A stretch of DNA of 64,000 nt from the NCBI GenBank assembly GCA_943787485.1, contig CALSMP010000009.1, forward strand, positions 1 through 64,000, in the 5' to 3' direction. This stretch comes from an uncultured Luminiphilus sp. (GTDB lineage Bacteria > Pseudomonadota > Gammaproteobacteria > Pseudomonadales > Halieaceae). Position 1 is the first letter of the stretch. Each line of letters starts with the position of its first letter. Made by a program: the position numbers and the translations under genes. Below are positions 18,564-27,558 of the stretch, piece by piece. The notes beneath the pieces were generated by a model. It searched no databases and had not been told where the DNA came from. It was given only the letters and a program-made list of their open reading frames with translations.

Positions 18564-20195
18564 ATGAAAGAGATGCTGACAGCAGCGCAGAGCATTGTTG
18601 ATCGATTAATTGATCACGGGGTGGATACTATTTTTGGTATTCCTGGCGCCCAGACATATGCGTTTTTTGATGCCTTAGCGCAGCGCAAATCCGACGTGCG
18701 TTTGGTGATTGCCCGCCACGAGCAGGGTGCGGCGTACATGGCCTACGGTTATGCCAAATCCACCGGAAAACCTGGGGTGTATTGCGTGGTGCCGGGCCCT
18801 GGGGTACTCAATACTACTGCCGCACTCGTCACGGCCCACAACGCCCCCGTTTTGTGTATCACGGGTCAGGTACCTAGCGAATTTCTGGGGGTCGGACACG
18901 GCATGCTCCATGAGTTGCCCGATCAGCTAAATACCCTGCGCACCTTAACTAAATGGGCCTCTCGCATCAATTATCCGGACGAAGCGGCCCAGTTGGTAGA
19001 TGAAGCGTTTCGGAATATGTTGTACGGACGCGTTCAACCCGTCGCGCTCGAAATTCCGATGGATGTGTTGGCGCAAACTGGTATGCCGGTGACTCTTCCC
19101 ACGGTAGCGCCACAGCCGCCGCTGCAGCCTGATCCTACGCGCGTCAAACGTGCTGTGGAGCTGATTAAGACCGCGCAGAAGCCAATGATTTACGTTGGAA
19201 GCGGTGCGGTGGGCGCGGCGGCGGAGATCCTCGAACTGGCCCGCAAGATTCAGGCACCGGTGGCCTCGTTCAGGGGAGGCCGCGGCATCGTGGGTGATGA
19301 TACCCCTTACGGCTTCAACTGCGCCTCGGGGTACAAGTACTACCCGGATATCGATCTCATGATTGGCATTGGCACACGATTAGAGTTGCCGGCGTTTCGC
19401 TGGCAGGCAGGGGTGGCGAATCATAATATGATTCGGATCGACACTGACCCTACCCAGTCAGTTCGACTTCGTGGTGATGTGGCGCTGGTCGCCGACGCTC
19501 AGTGCGCGACTTCGGCAATTTTGAATGGCTTGGGCGATTATGCATCGCCGGAACTCCGCGAGTCGCAGTTTGTTGAGATAAAAGCCGAGTCTCATCGGGA
19601 AATCCAGAAAATCCAGCCGCAGATGACCTACCTCAATATCATGCGCGAGGTGCTGCCACGGGAGACTTTTGTTGTTGAAGAAATTAGCCAGTTTGGCTTT
19701 GCCTCGTACTATGGCTTTGAGCTGTATGAGCCTCGCAAGTTGGTGACCTGCGGTTATCAAGGCAACTTAGGTCACGGTTTTCAAACTTCGCTGGGTGTGC
19801 GGGTGGCCCAGCCTGACTGCCCGGTAGTATCGATTACTGGGGATGGTGGTTTTATGTTCGGTGTGGGAGAGCTAGCTACCGCGGTTCAGCATCGCATTGG
19901 TGTGATCGTACTGGTGTTCAACAACAACGCCTATGGCAACGTTCGCCGGGATCAAGTTAATTTTTATGATGGTCGAGTGCATGGCTCGGAGCTGGTAAAT
20001 CCCGATTTTGTGGCCCTTGCACAAAGTTTTGGTGCGAGGGGCTACCGGTCAGAGTCACCGGAGCATTTTCGAGACCTGCTGGCACGTGCTCTCACAGAAA
20101 CCGCTGACGGGCCGGTGCTAATAGAAGTGCCGATTGAACGGGGTTCGGAGGCATCGCCCTTTGAGTTTATGATGCCCAACAACTATGGGCGATAG
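18564..20195 (+). CDS. Thiamine-diphosphate enzyme, acetolactate-synthase-like
   Basis: A 543-residue ThDP-dependent enzyme with the three domains of the acetolactate synthase/benzoylformate decarboxylase family. The catalytic Glu lies in ARHEQGAAYMA (about residue 52) and the ThDP/Mg motif is GDGGFMFGVGELATA to VFNNNAYGNV. No regulatory subunit gene is next to it, and the setting is catabolic, so a 2-oxo-acid decarboxylase or carboligase is more likely than the biosynthetic enzyme. It starts just after the amidase stop and ends the plus-strand operon. The convergent neighbour begins 11 bases on. Confidence 0.87.
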   Translation: MKEMLTAAQSIVDRLIDHGVDTIFGIPGAQTYAFFDALAQRKSDVRLVIARHEQGAAYMAYGYAKSTGKPGVYCVVPGPGVLNTTAALVTAHNAPVLCITGQVPSEFLGVGHGMLHELPDQLNTLRTLTKWASRINYPDEAAQLVDEAFRNMLYGRVQPVALEIPMDVLAQTGMPVTLPTVAPQPPLQPDPTRVKRAVELIKTAQKPMIYVGSGAVGAAAEILELARKIQAPVASFRGGRGIVGDDTPYGFNCASGYKYYPDIDLMIGIGTRLELPAFRWQAGVANHNMIRIDTDPTQSVRLRGDVALVADAQCATSAILNGLGDYASPELRESQFVEIKAESHREIQKIQPQMTYLNIMREVLPRETFVVEEISQFGFASYYGFELYEPRKLVTCGYQGNLGHGFQTSLGVRVAQPDCPVVSITGDGGFMFGVGELATAVQHRIGVIVLVFNNNAYGNVRRDQVNFYDGRVHGSELVNPDFVALAQSFGARGYRSESPEHFRDLLARALTETADGPVLIEVPIERGSEASPFEFMMPNNYGR

Positions 20196-20206
20196 CGACT
20201 AGCTGT

Positions 20207-21418
20207 TTAGTGTGGGATTTTCACTAATCCGATTCGGTTACTACTGCTCTGATGAATCAGCAGGTTCTTATCGGCTGTCACCCACACATGGCGAACGATG
20301 CCGATCCCGGATGGAATGGCCCAGCTTTGAAAAGTCTCGGTGGCCGGATCAAAACGCACTAACGCATCGGGTCGCATGCCCGACTCGTTATACCAAACTA
20401 CATCATCGATCACCGCAATCGCGTAGGGGTGGGACGATGGCCCGCTCGGGGAATCCCATTGTGTCACCGCCCCTGTTTCGGGATTGAGTCGGCCGATCTT
20501 GCCGAGTGACGAGTTGACGAACCAGATGGCGCCGTTGCTGGCAATATCGAGCCGGCGGATACGGGTGCGCTCATCGGGAATGTCGAAATAACGTATGGCG
20601 AGTGTCTCTGGATCGATTTCAGCAATCGCATTGGTGCCGTTGTGTGCCACATACAAGAGCCCGCTTTGGGCTACCTTGATGCCGTAGGGACGGGCGCGGG
20701 TTGCCACTTCTACCAGTTCGCCAGTCTTGGGATTCAGCTTACCGATCATGCCCGCATGCTGAGCGGTGAAATACAGCATGCCGTTGGGGTGGAACACACC
20801 GGTATGGGGGTCTTTTGACGTGGTCGGGAATATGGTGATGTCGCCGCTGATCGGATCGAGCCGTCCGATCGTGCTGTTGCTGTTCCCCGTGTACCAGATG
20901 TTACCCTCGTCGTCGGGTAGGATTGAGTGAGGTCTGGCGTCGGCGGGAAGCTGGAACTCTTCCATTTTGCCGGTCTCAGGATCAAGGCGCCCGGCGAGTG
21001 ACGCCCACATGCCGGTCCACCAGATACTGCCATCAGGCGCTTCAACCGGATCTCTCGAACGTTGCCCCAGTGTGGGCACCAGCCACTCAGTGATCTCGAT
21101 GTCAAAGTCGCCGGATATCAGTTTGGGCTTTTTCTCTGGGCGCGACGGAAAATGCGTCGCGAGATACTGACTAATGGTCGTTGCCTGGGCGTCGGGGAGG
21201 TCGATCATCGAGGCAATAAGGTAGCGCCAGGCCTCGGGACTGTCATATCCCTGCCCGCGCTCAATATAAGCGGTTGAGTGACACTCAGTGCAGACCATCT
21301 GGGTTAATGCCTTGCCCGGCCCTTCGGGTAACTCGGCCGTGCTTCGGGTGCTCAGCAGCAGCAAAGCCAAAAAATAAAACCCCTGGAAAGCCTTCACTCG
21401 AGTGCTGTTACGTTTCAT
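20207..21418 (-). CDS. Cytochrome c / streptogramin-lyase-like beta-propeller protein
   Basis: About 403 residues from the ATG at 21418, which has GAGG eight bases upstream; longer starts exist up to 21463. A signal peptide (start MKRNSTRVKAF) leads into a short segment with one haem motif CTECH and a cytochrome-like helix pair. From about residue 100 a repeated pattern of the type GRLDPETG...F..P.....PH.I..D..GNIWYT marks a Vgb (streptogramin B lyase)-like propeller with several blades. Such periplasmic propellers are often of unknown substrate. The haem suggests a redox role or an interaction with the diheme cytochrome encoded upstream. No antibiotic-lyase function is claimed. Confidence 0.8.
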   Translation of the reverse strand: MKRNSTRVKAFQGFYFLALLLLSTRSTAELPEGPGKALTQMVCTECHSTAYIERGQGYDSPEAWRYLIASMIDLPDAQATTISQYLATHFPSRPEKKPKLISGDFDIEITEWLVPTLGQRSRDPVEAPDGSIWWTGMWASLAGRLDPETGKMEEFQLPADARPHSILPDDEGNIWYTGNSNSTIGRLDPISGDITIFPTTSKDPHTGVFHPNGMLYFTAQHAGMIGKLNPKTGELVEVATRARPYGIKVAQSGLLYVAHNGTNAIAEIDPETLAIRYFDIPDERTRIRRLDIASNGAIWFVNSSLGKIGRLNPETGAVTQWDSPSGPSSHPYAIAVIDDVVWYNESGMRPDALVRFDPATETFQSWAIPSGIGIVRHVWVTADKNLLIHQSSSNRIGLVKIPH

Positions 21419-21570
21419 GCATCTGCCTCGTTTTTCACCCGTGACGTCTGTCGCCATCATCATACCCCAGCGTCAGTTCGATGCTGCAGCTTGGGTAATA
21501 CCCCTATCGTTTGCCAGTGGGATAAAAGGCGCTTAGTGTTGGGGGCTAATAGATCAGTGAGCGGCTTGCC

Positions 21571-22077
21571 ATGGCAGAGACAAAACGCGTGAACCCCCTC
21601 GATCGCTACGCGCGTGATTTGCCGCCCGGTAAGGTCACTTGGATCGGATTACGGCCCAAGCGGCGCGAACCGCTGAATGCGGTCGACAGCGTGTTGGCGG
21701 TGTCAGGGCATGGGCTTGAGGGCGATCATCGGATGACAAAAACCCCTGGCTCGGGACGACAGGTAACGCTCATTTCACAAGAGTTTATCGAACAGATCTC
21801 GGGATTCACCGGCATCACCCCGATCGACCCGGCCATCCTGAGGCGCAATATTGTTATTGCGGGAATCAATTTAAATGCGCTACGGCGACAGCGCTTTCGT
21901 GTCGGTGCGGCACTGTTTGAGGCCACTCAGCTTTGCCACCCCTGCGCGAGAATGGAGGAAGCCTTGGGCAAGGGGGGTGTTGCTGCCATGATTGGCCATG
22001 GCGGCTTGTGTGCGCGCATTTTGGAAGACGGCCTCATTCGCTTGGGCGACGCCGTTGTCCCCGCAATCGATAGTTAA
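21571..22077 (+). CDS. MOSC-domain protein
   Basis: A 168-residue cytoplasmic protein consisting of little more than a MOSC domain. VSGHGLEGDHR, SGRQVTLISQEF and the conserved Cys in QLCHPCARME are the visible family landmarks. MOSC proteins bind molybdenum cofactor or act in sulfur/molybdenum transfer and N-hydroxylated compound reduction (YiiM-like). It is divergent from the cytochrome/propeller gene. A role in the nitrogen-compound pathway is possible but not shown. Confidence 0.85.
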   Translation: MAETKRVNPLDRYARDLPPGKVTWIGLRPKRREPLNAVDSVLAVSGHGLEGDHRMTKTPGSGRQVTLISQEFIEQISGFTGITPIDPAILRRNIVIAGINLNALRRQRFRVGAALFEATQLCHPCARMEEALGKGGVAAMIGHGGLCARILEDGLIRLGDAVVPAIDS

Positions 22078-22095
22078 CTTGGGAGAATAACCGGC

Positions 22096-22791
22096 ATGAG
22101 TTCAGATCCAGCAGTTCACACCATCCAGTTTCGGGGTACGGGCGTCTTTAACCCCGAGACCCTGGCGGACGTTCATGAGCAACTGGATGCTGCCTTGGCC
22201 AATGAGAAGACCCAAGCGGTATTCCTGCGTGGTGAGGGCAAGAACTTTTCTCAAGGTTTGGACCTCGAGTACTTGTCGGCCCATCAGGAGATTTTTTCCC
22301 AGTTTGTCACTGACACCATGTTTTTGGCCGGACGGATGCTGGCCTTCCCCATGCCCATCGTGTCTCTAGTCAATGGCCACGCCTTTGGCTTGGGCGCCAT
22401 GATCGTGCTGGCATCAGATTACGCGGTGATGCGCAGCGACAGGGGTTTTTTCTGTTTACCGGAAATCGATATAGGCATGACGTTGACGGTGCGTATGAAT
22501 GCCTTGGTCCGTGCCCGGCTATCTCAGCGCGCGTTACGGGAGACGCTGTTGACCGGTGGGCGACTGACCGGTGAACAGGCGCGACAGCTGAACATTGTTG
22601 ATGCGGTGGGTGAAGACAGTGATCTTGAAGCGCTCGCTCTCCAGGTCGCCTCTCCCATGTTTGGTAAGCCGCGGGAGCAGCTCGCGGGCCTGAAATACGG
22701 CCTACATGAGAATCTGATTACCCTGATCTTCTCCGATGCCGATGACGCCGCCTATCAAGCGCCATCCCTGTGGCCCCGGGGTCAGGGATAG
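22096..22791 (+). CDS. Enoyl-CoA hydratase/isomerase family protein
   Basis: A 231-residue crotonase-fold protein. The first oxyanion-hole region GEGKNFSQGLDLEYL and the second NGHAFGLGAMIVLASDYAV are present. It ends short of the C-terminal helices seen in longer hydratases. It follows the MOSC gene by 18 bases with a GGGAG ribosome site, so the two are probably co-transcribed. The catalytic Glu positions are not the classical pair, so isomerase, hydrolase or another crotonase reaction remains possible. Confidence 0.83.
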   Translation: MSSDPAVHTIQFRGTGVFNPETLADVHEQLDAALANEKTQAVFLRGEGKNFSQGLDLEYLSAHQEIFSQFVTDTMFLAGRMLAFPMPIVSLVNGHAFGLGAMIVLASDYAVMRSDRGFFCLPEIDIGMTLTVRMNALVRARLSQRALRETLLTGGRLTGEQARQLNIVDAVGEDSDLEALALQVASPMFGKPREQLAGLKYGLHENLITLIFSDADDAAYQAPSLWPRGQG

Positions 22792-22923
22792 CGTAAAAGC
22801 CCGATTGCAGCGAATAACATGTGGCATAAAAAACTTTTCGGGCGCGACGGGTTATGGGCCGTCCAGTCGTAAAAGCAGTGAACCGAGCGGCACCTGCGGT
22901 CGGTAACCTACGAGGAATGTTAT

Positions 22924-23379
22924 ATGAACCAGCCAACCTGCTTTTCGAAAACTCTGACTGCCGCCGGCGCAGTACTGCTACTACTTCCAACCTTGTCATG
23001 GGCCCAGCCCAAGCCTGAGCGGGTCATCCAGCAGCTCGACACCGACGGTGACAAGCTCGTCAGTTATGAGGAATTTCAGCTCCCGCGACACCGAGGCGGA
23101 GATCGCTTTGAGGCGGCGGATGCCGACGGGGATGGCAATATCAGCCGCGCGGAAATGGAAGCTAAACTGGCCTCTCAGATTGAAGAAATGACCGCGAGAG
23201 CTATTGAGCGTTTTGAGGCGACGGATCTTGACGGTGATGGCTTTGTGACGCCGGAAGAAATTAAGCGCAGTGCATTTGACGCTATGGACGCGAACGACGA
23301 TGGCTATATCAGCGCCGATGAGCTCAGCGCAGCGCATCGAAAAAAACAAGAGCAGCATCGACATCGCCCGCAAGGCTAA
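22924..23379 (+). CDS. Secreted EF-hand calcium-binding protein
   Basis: 151 residues. The signal peptide ends near SWAQ (about residue 28). Four EF-hand loops follow: DTDGDKLVSYEE (39-50), DADGDGNISRAE (66-77), DLDGDGFVTPEE (101-112) and DANDDGYISADE (122-133), each with the acidic ligands and the terminal Glu. The tail is His/Lys/Gln-rich. It precedes an ECF sigma factor gene by 21 bases and probably serves as a periplasmic Ca2+ (or other metal) binder in that regulon. Confidence 0.87.
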   Translation: MNQPTCFSKTLTAAGAVLLLLPTLSWAQPKPERVIQQLDTDGDKLVSYEEFQLPRHRGGDRFEAADADGDGNISRAEMEAKLASQIEEMTARAIERFEATDLDGDGFVTPEEIKRSAFDAMDANDDGYISADELSAAHRKKQEQHRHRPQG

Positions 23380-23400
23380 GCGAAAGCGCGGTTTGGCGCG

Positions 23401-23916
23401 GTGAGTGATGAAGCCCAGCTTGTTGCGGCGGTAAGTACTGGCGACAGCCGGGCCTTTGAAGTGCTTGTCACGCGTCACCTGCCCGCCATAGAGGCCTATG
23501 CGCTGCGTTTCATGGGTGATCGCAGCGGGGCCCAAGATGTGACACAAGAGGTCATGCTAAAACTGTGGCAGCGCGCCGGCGACTACGATGCAACTAAAGC
23601 CAGAGTGACAACGTGGCTGCACCGACTGGCCCATAATACCGCCATTGATCACTTGCGACGGACTGCGAAATACACCGATGACAGCAGCTTAGCGGAGCCG
23701 GAGGCGGCCCCCCAGAACAGCGATGAATCCGAGGCGGTGAAAGCAGCGCTGGCGCACTTACCCATGAATCAGCGCAATGCGCTGGTGCTTACTTATTACC
23801 AGGATCTCTCCAACAAAGAAGCGGCCGAGATTATGGGCCTTGGCGTGCGTGCGCTCGAATCATTGCTGGTGCGGGCGCGAACAACGTTAAGAAAACAATT
23901 AGAGGCAGATCAGTGA
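23401..23916 (+). CDS. ECF-type RNA polymerase sigma factor
   Basis: 171 residues from a GTG start, with region 2 (DRSGAQDVTQEVMLKLW, then TWLHRLAHNTAIDHLR) and region 4 (ALAHLPMNQRNALVLTYYQ, then SNKEAAEIMGLGVRALESLL). It lacks regions 1.1 and 3, as extracytoplasmic-function sigma factors do. Its stop overlaps the GTG start of the next gene. With a membrane protein and a CpxP-like sensor downstream, it probably directs an envelope or metal-stress response. Confidence 0.92.
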   Translation: MSDEAQLVAAVSTGDSRAFEVLVTRHLPAIEAYALRFMGDRSGAQDVTQEVMLKLWQRAGDYDATKARVTTWLHRLAHNTAIDHLRRTAKYTDDSSLAEPEAAPQNSDESEAVKAALAHLPMNQRNALVLTYYQDLSNKEAAEIMGLGVRALESLLVRARTTLRKQLEADQ

Positions 23917-24413
23917 CTGACGAAGAAATCATCTCCCGAAGTACCGCGGAGGCCCTGTTGGGAGCCTACGGTGCCGATCCCAAGCGCTGGCCCGCTGAGT
24001 GGCGAGAGGCTCTTGACCGCGCCATCGCTTACCACGTAGGGCTCAAAGAACTCGTGGAGCAGCAGGCTGCACTTGACCGCGATCTGATTGCCTACAGCGT
24101 CACCCCCTCGATCACCGTAGACGACGTGATGGCGCGTGTTGGGGGCGCACAAGTGTCGAAGGCTGTGAGCAGCAGTGGCTGGCTCGAGGGGTTCCTTGAT
24201 TGGTTACTACCCTCGGACCAATTAGTGCTGTGGCGCGGTGCAACCGCGGCACTGGTCCCACTCTTTATAGGCCTGTGGTTGGGGTCAACAGATGTTGCAG
24301 TGCAGGAGCAGTGGTGGGGTGCGGAGCAGGTGCTCTTCAGCGCGGACTACGGGTTCGACGCCTATGAGCTCGATATAGATAGTTTGGACATCGAAGGAGA
24401 GGGCAATGACTAA
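23913..24413 (+). CDS. Probable anti-sigma factor, one membrane segment
   Basis: A 166-residue protein with a GTG start overlapping the sigma-factor stop. The N-terminal about 100 residues look cytoplasmic and carry AYGADPKRWPAEW, a motif I associate with short membrane proteins next to ECF sigma genes. One membrane span follows (about 109-125, ATAALVPLFIGLWLG), then an acidic periplasmic tail ending EGEGND. No zinc-binding HxxxCxxC motif is present. The anti-sigma role rests on position, topology and coupling. A direct family match is not certain. Confidence 0.62.
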   Translation: MTDEEIISRSTAEALLGAYGADPKRWPAEWREALDRAIAYHVGLKELVEQQAALDRDLIAYSVTPSITVDDVMARVGGAQVSKAVSSSGWLEGFLDWLLPSDQLVLWRGATAALVPLFIGLWLGSTDVAVQEQWWGAEQVLFSADYGFDAYELDIDSLDIEGEGND

Positions 24414-24864
24414 ACGTCACTGGCTTTACCTACTATTGGTTGCATCGGTAGCTATCAACTTATTGATTACCGGGGCCGTGTCGGCTCGATGGTTTTTAGG
24501 GCGTCAGCCCGAGCCACCGATGGCTTGGTCGGTACGCGACTTACCGCTGGCGACTCGCCAGCAGCTTCAACCGGTGTTTGAAGAGGCGATAACCACGTTG
24601 GTGCCGCTTCGCCGTTCCCTCCGTGAGCGAGAGCGTGAACTTGGCGTTGTGCTCCAAGGGAAAGACATTGATCCGGCGGCGCTGGAAGCGGCCTTGGCGT
24701 CCATGCGAAAAACCTCGGAGGCCTACCAACGTGAGATGCATCGACTTGCGCTGCAGGTGTTGCCCACGTTGACGCCCAAAGAACGTCGAATGGTGATGCA
24801 TCAGTTGATGCCAGATCGCGGTCGCCCCCCCAGACATCAGCGTCCAAGCGGGCCTCCGCGGTAA
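24406..24864 (+). CDS. CpxP/Spy-like periplasmic heavy-metal sensor family protein
   Basis: 152 residues. An N-terminal membrane anchor (about residues 5-28) leads to a periplasmic helical hairpin with ATRQQLQPVFEEAI, LRRSLRERERELG and LPTLTPKERRMVMHQL, the typical layout of LTxxQ/CnrX-like periplasmic metal sensors. The tail is Arg/Pro/His-rich. It overlaps the anti-sigma-like gene by eight bases. In the CnrYXH-type arrangement the sensor relays metal stress to the anti-sigma factor, and the same logic may apply here. Confidence 0.75.
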   Translation: MTKRHWLYLLLVASVAINLLITGAVSARWFLGRQPEPPMAWSVRDLPLATRQQLQPVFEEAITTLVPLRRSLRERERELGVVLQGKDIDPAALEAALASMRKTSEAYQREMHRLALQVLPTLTPKERRMVMHQLMPDRGRPPRHQRPSGPPR

Positions 24865-24906
24865 ATAAAGTCTCCGGTTCAGTAATGAATCACGTAACAT
24901 CCGCCC

Positions 24907-25677
24907 ATGGAACTGCTTCAGGCCACGCTTAACCTCGGAACTTTTGTCCTGCTTATGCTTGCGGTGCTCTTTGCTGCACTGATGCGGGCGTTTTCGGGTT
25001 TTGGGTTTGCCATGATGGCGGTGCCGGTGTTTTCCCTTTTCTTGCTGCCTGCCGATGCGGTTGTTTTAGCCGCGATACTCACTCTGTCGGTAAGCGCTAT
25101 TACTTATAAAGCTTGGTGGGGGCAGTTCGATGCGCGGGTTTTCCTGCCTATGCTTGGCGGCTCCGTGGTGGGCACGGCGATTGGTGTGCTATTTCTAACC
25201 ACGGCATCCACCACAGAATTTCAGCTCTGGATTGGCATTACCGTGGTGGTAGCGTGTGTCTTTGTAAGTCGCTTAAAACCTGGCGTTGGGGGGGAGGTAC
25301 GCTTTCTCCCCTCGGCTACCGGGGTAGCTTCAGGACTCATGAACGGTGCCTTTGCGATACCTGGCCCTCCGGTGATCGCCTACGCCATGATTTGCATTCC
25401 AGAACCCGCAAAGAGCCGGGCCTTTCTCATGGCGTTTTTCTTCGCGTCCAATGCAATTGCCTTTGGCATGTTTCTTAATGCGGGTGTAGTGACCACAACG
25501 CCACTGGTGTTACTGCTTATTGCGATGCCGGTCATGATCATGGGTGATCGTTTGGGGGCTTGGTTATTTCATCGTGTAGGCGGTGCGGCCTATCGCCCCG
25601 TCGCTTTCGTGGTGTCCATGGCGATAGGCGTCGCACTGATCGTGAAAGCGCTATGGTTCTCTGGTGGGACGCCCTAA
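24907..25677 (+). CDS. TauE/SafE (TSUP) family membrane permease
   Basis: A 256-residue polytopic inner-membrane protein with about seven or eight hydrophobic segments. The N-terminal FSGFGFAMMAVPVFSLFLLPADAVVLA and the second-half repeat GVASGLMNGAFAIPGPPVIAYAM are the inverted-repeat signatures of the TSUP family (sulfite, sulfonate or other organic anion transport). Its stop directly abuts the stop of convergent smpB. The substrate is unknown. Confidence 0.85.
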   Translation: MELLQATLNLGTFVLLMLAVLFAALMRAFSGFGFAMMAVPVFSLFLLPADAVVLAAILTLSVSAITYKAWWGQFDARVFLPMLGGSVVGTAIGVLFLTTASTTEFQLWIGITVVVACVFVSRLKPGVGGEVRFLPSATGVASGLMNGAFAIPGPPVIAYAMICIPEPAKSRAFLMAFFFASNAIAFGMFLNAGVVTTTPLVLLLIAMPVMIMGDRLGAWLFHRVGGAAYRPVAFVVSMAIGVALIVKALWFSGGTP

Positions 25678-26160
25678 CTACTGTTTCACGTTCGCTCGCA
25701 CGATGCGCGCTTTTTGTCGCTCCCAGTCTTTTGCCTTTTCTGTGTCGCGCTTATCGTGCTGTTTCTTGCCTGCGGCGATGCCGATTGACGCTTTAACCAG
25801 ATGGCCTTTCCAATAAAGGGCTAGACAAACGCAGGTCTGGCCTTTTTGCGAGACAGCCTCGTTAAGCTTTGCCAATTCCCGTTTGTTGAGCAGCAGCTTT
25901 CTGGAGCGCGTTGGCTCGGTGACAAAGTGGGTGGACACGGTCTCTAGTGGGGTGATTTGCGCGTTGAGTAAGAACGCTTCCCCATTTTTCATAAAGACGT
26001 AGGAATCAGTCAGCTGCGCACGTCCGGCGCGTAGGGATTTTACTTCCCAGCCCGAGAGCGAGATGCCGGCTTCAAAGGTCTCCAGTATGTGATAGTCGAA
26101 CCGGGCACGCTTGTTTTGCGCAATCGTATTGTCCGAGGTTTTCTTTTTAGATTTACTCAT
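25678..26160 (-). CDS. smpB: SsrA-binding protein SmpB
   Basis: 160 residues from the ATG at 26160; an ATG three codons earlier (26169) is possible. SmpB binds tmRNA and brings it to stalled ribosomes for trans-translation. Visible landmarks are [28 protein letters not shown] and the basic C-terminal tail [15 protein letters not shown], which enters the decoding site. It is convergent with the TSUP permease and divergent from the sodium symporter gene. smpB beside ratA-rnfH-bamE is the usual gammaproteobacterial order. Confidence 0.97.
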   Translation of the reverse strand: MSKSKKKTSDNTIAQNKRARFDYHILETFEAGISLSGWEVKSLRAGRAQLTDSYVFMKNGEAFLLNAQITPLETVSTHFVTEPTRSRKLLLNKRELAKLNEAVSQKGQTCVCLALYWKGHLVKASIGIAAGKKQHDKRDTEKAKDWERQKARIVRANVKQ

Positions 26161-26202
26161 AGGGTGCATTATACGGGTCGAGGCAAGTAAGGATGTATTT
26201 TT

Positions 26203-27549
26203 GTGTTAGATGACAACGTACCCAAACCCTGGCAAGGGCAAACGACGCTAGTCTTTGCACTGGCCGCCGCGGCAATGGGCTTGGGTAATGTGCTTAGGCT
26301 GCCTTATTTAATTGGCGAGCACGGGGGAGCGCCTTTTTTCCTGACCTACGCTCTGACGGTGTTTTTGGTAGCGGCGCCCTTGCTTGCGGCTGAAGTTATG
26401 CTTGGCAGTCACGGTCGGGGTTCGCCGATTGGGGCGCTACGATGGGCCAGTGATCAGGCGGGAAGATCACACCTGTGGTCGTCGCTGGGTGCGGTGCAGG
26501 CATGCCTCGCCATGGTACTGCTGGCCTTGCTTGTGCTGCTGGCAAGCTGGATGCTAGAGCTCGCCCTGGTGATTAACCGATTGGAGCTCTCGGCGGCGAG
26601 TGCACTTGAGGTCTCCGATTATGTCGGTGAAATGATCCAGACAGGCAATGGTACCCTCCAATGGGCTCTGCTCGCCGGCGCCGTGTTGGCGGCAGCACTC
26701 GGGCCGCAATATGCCATGGCAGTTATCGGTTGGCTGGTGTTGCCCGCCATTGCGGTGGGGCTGCTTAGCTTGGTGCAGTACGCCGTGGATTTCGGCGATC
26801 TCGCGGCCACGGGACGCTTTCTATTTGCCTCAGACTACGCCGGTTTCACCCAGCGAGGCGTATTCGCCGGCATACTCAGCGGGTTGCTGACCGCCGGCGC
26901 TGGGTTGGGAATCGGAAGTTGCTTTGGCGCGCACGCCCCGCGCAATTTACCGCTACTGCGGTCGGTCATTGCGGCGTTAGTTCTTGACACCGCTGGCGTC
27001 ATTCTGATCGCGGTTGCGCTGATTCCATTACTGACTTCATCAAATGTGGTACCGAATCAGGGATTGGGGTTTCTCTTTATCGGCGTGCCTTATGCCTTCG
27101 CTAACTTACCCTTGGGAGAGATCTATGGGGCCATCTTTTTTGGCGTCGCGGCGCTTGCCTGTTTTGCCACCATTGTGGCGTTGATGGAGCCCGCCATCAT
27201 GGTTTTGCGTCGTGAGTTGGGCCTGTCCAGAACCATCGCCGCGTTGCTGACGGGCGGTGTGACCTTTCTATTGGTATGGCTACTGCCGTTATTTCAGTCG
27301 GTGACGGCGTGGGGGAGCTGGGTCGTTGATGCCAGCGTGATGGCCGTGATGCTGCTGTTGGCGCTCTTTGTCGGTTGGCGTCTGCCGAGGCCGGTGGTTC
27401 GAGGGGAGATGTATCGTGAACCTGCCTGGCTTTTTCTGCTCTGGTGGTACCTCTTGCGCTTTGTTGTGCCTCTTATCCTCTTGGTGGCACTGTGCCTCAG
27501 TGTATTTGCGGCACCGTCTGGCGGCCCGGAAACGGCCATCCTGAGGTAG
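26203..27549 (+). CDS. Neurotransmitter:sodium symporter (SNF) family transporter
   Basis: A 448-residue membrane protein. The first segments [18 protein letters not shown] and [12 protein letters not shown] match the LeuT-type sodium and substrate site region (GxGNxxRxP). About 11 or 12 membrane segments are evident. The GTG start has AAGGAT upstream; an ATG just before is in a different frame. Family members import amino acids or related solutes with Na+. It lies between smpB and ratA, a position where an SNF transporter is often found in marine gammaproteobacteria as far as I recall. Confidence 0.88.
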   Translation: MLDDNVPKPWQGQTTLVFALAAAAMGLGNVLRLPYLIGEHGGAPFFLTYALTVFLVAAPLLAAEVMLGSHGRGSPIGALRWASDQAGRSHLWSSLGAVQACLAMVLLALLVLLASWMLELALVINRLELSAASALEVSDYVGEMIQTGNGTLQWALLAGAVLAAALGPQYAMAVIGWLVLPAIAVGLLSLVQYAVDFGDLAATGRFLFASDYAGFTQRGVFAGILSGLLTAGAGLGIGSCFGAHAPRNLPLLRSVIAALVLDTAGVILIAVALIPLLTSSNVVPNQGLGFLFIGVPYAFANLPLGEIYGAIFFGVAALACFATIVALMEPAIMVLRRELGLSRTIAALLTGGVTFLLVWLLPLFQSVTAWGSWVVDASVMAVMLLLALFVGWRLPRPVVRGEMYREPAWLFLLWWYLLRFVVPLILLVALCLSVFAAPSGGPETAILR

Positions 27550-27558
27550 GATTCATGC

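Noticed and set aside
20207-21418. Antibiotic-inactivating streptogramin lyase
   Set aside because: Only the propeller fold is shared. The added haem motif, the signal peptide and the catabolic neighbourhood do not support a drug-lyase function.
22830-22860. Possible ECF-type promoter before the EF-hand gene
   Set aside because: I could not define -35 and -10 boxes with enough fit to state a site.
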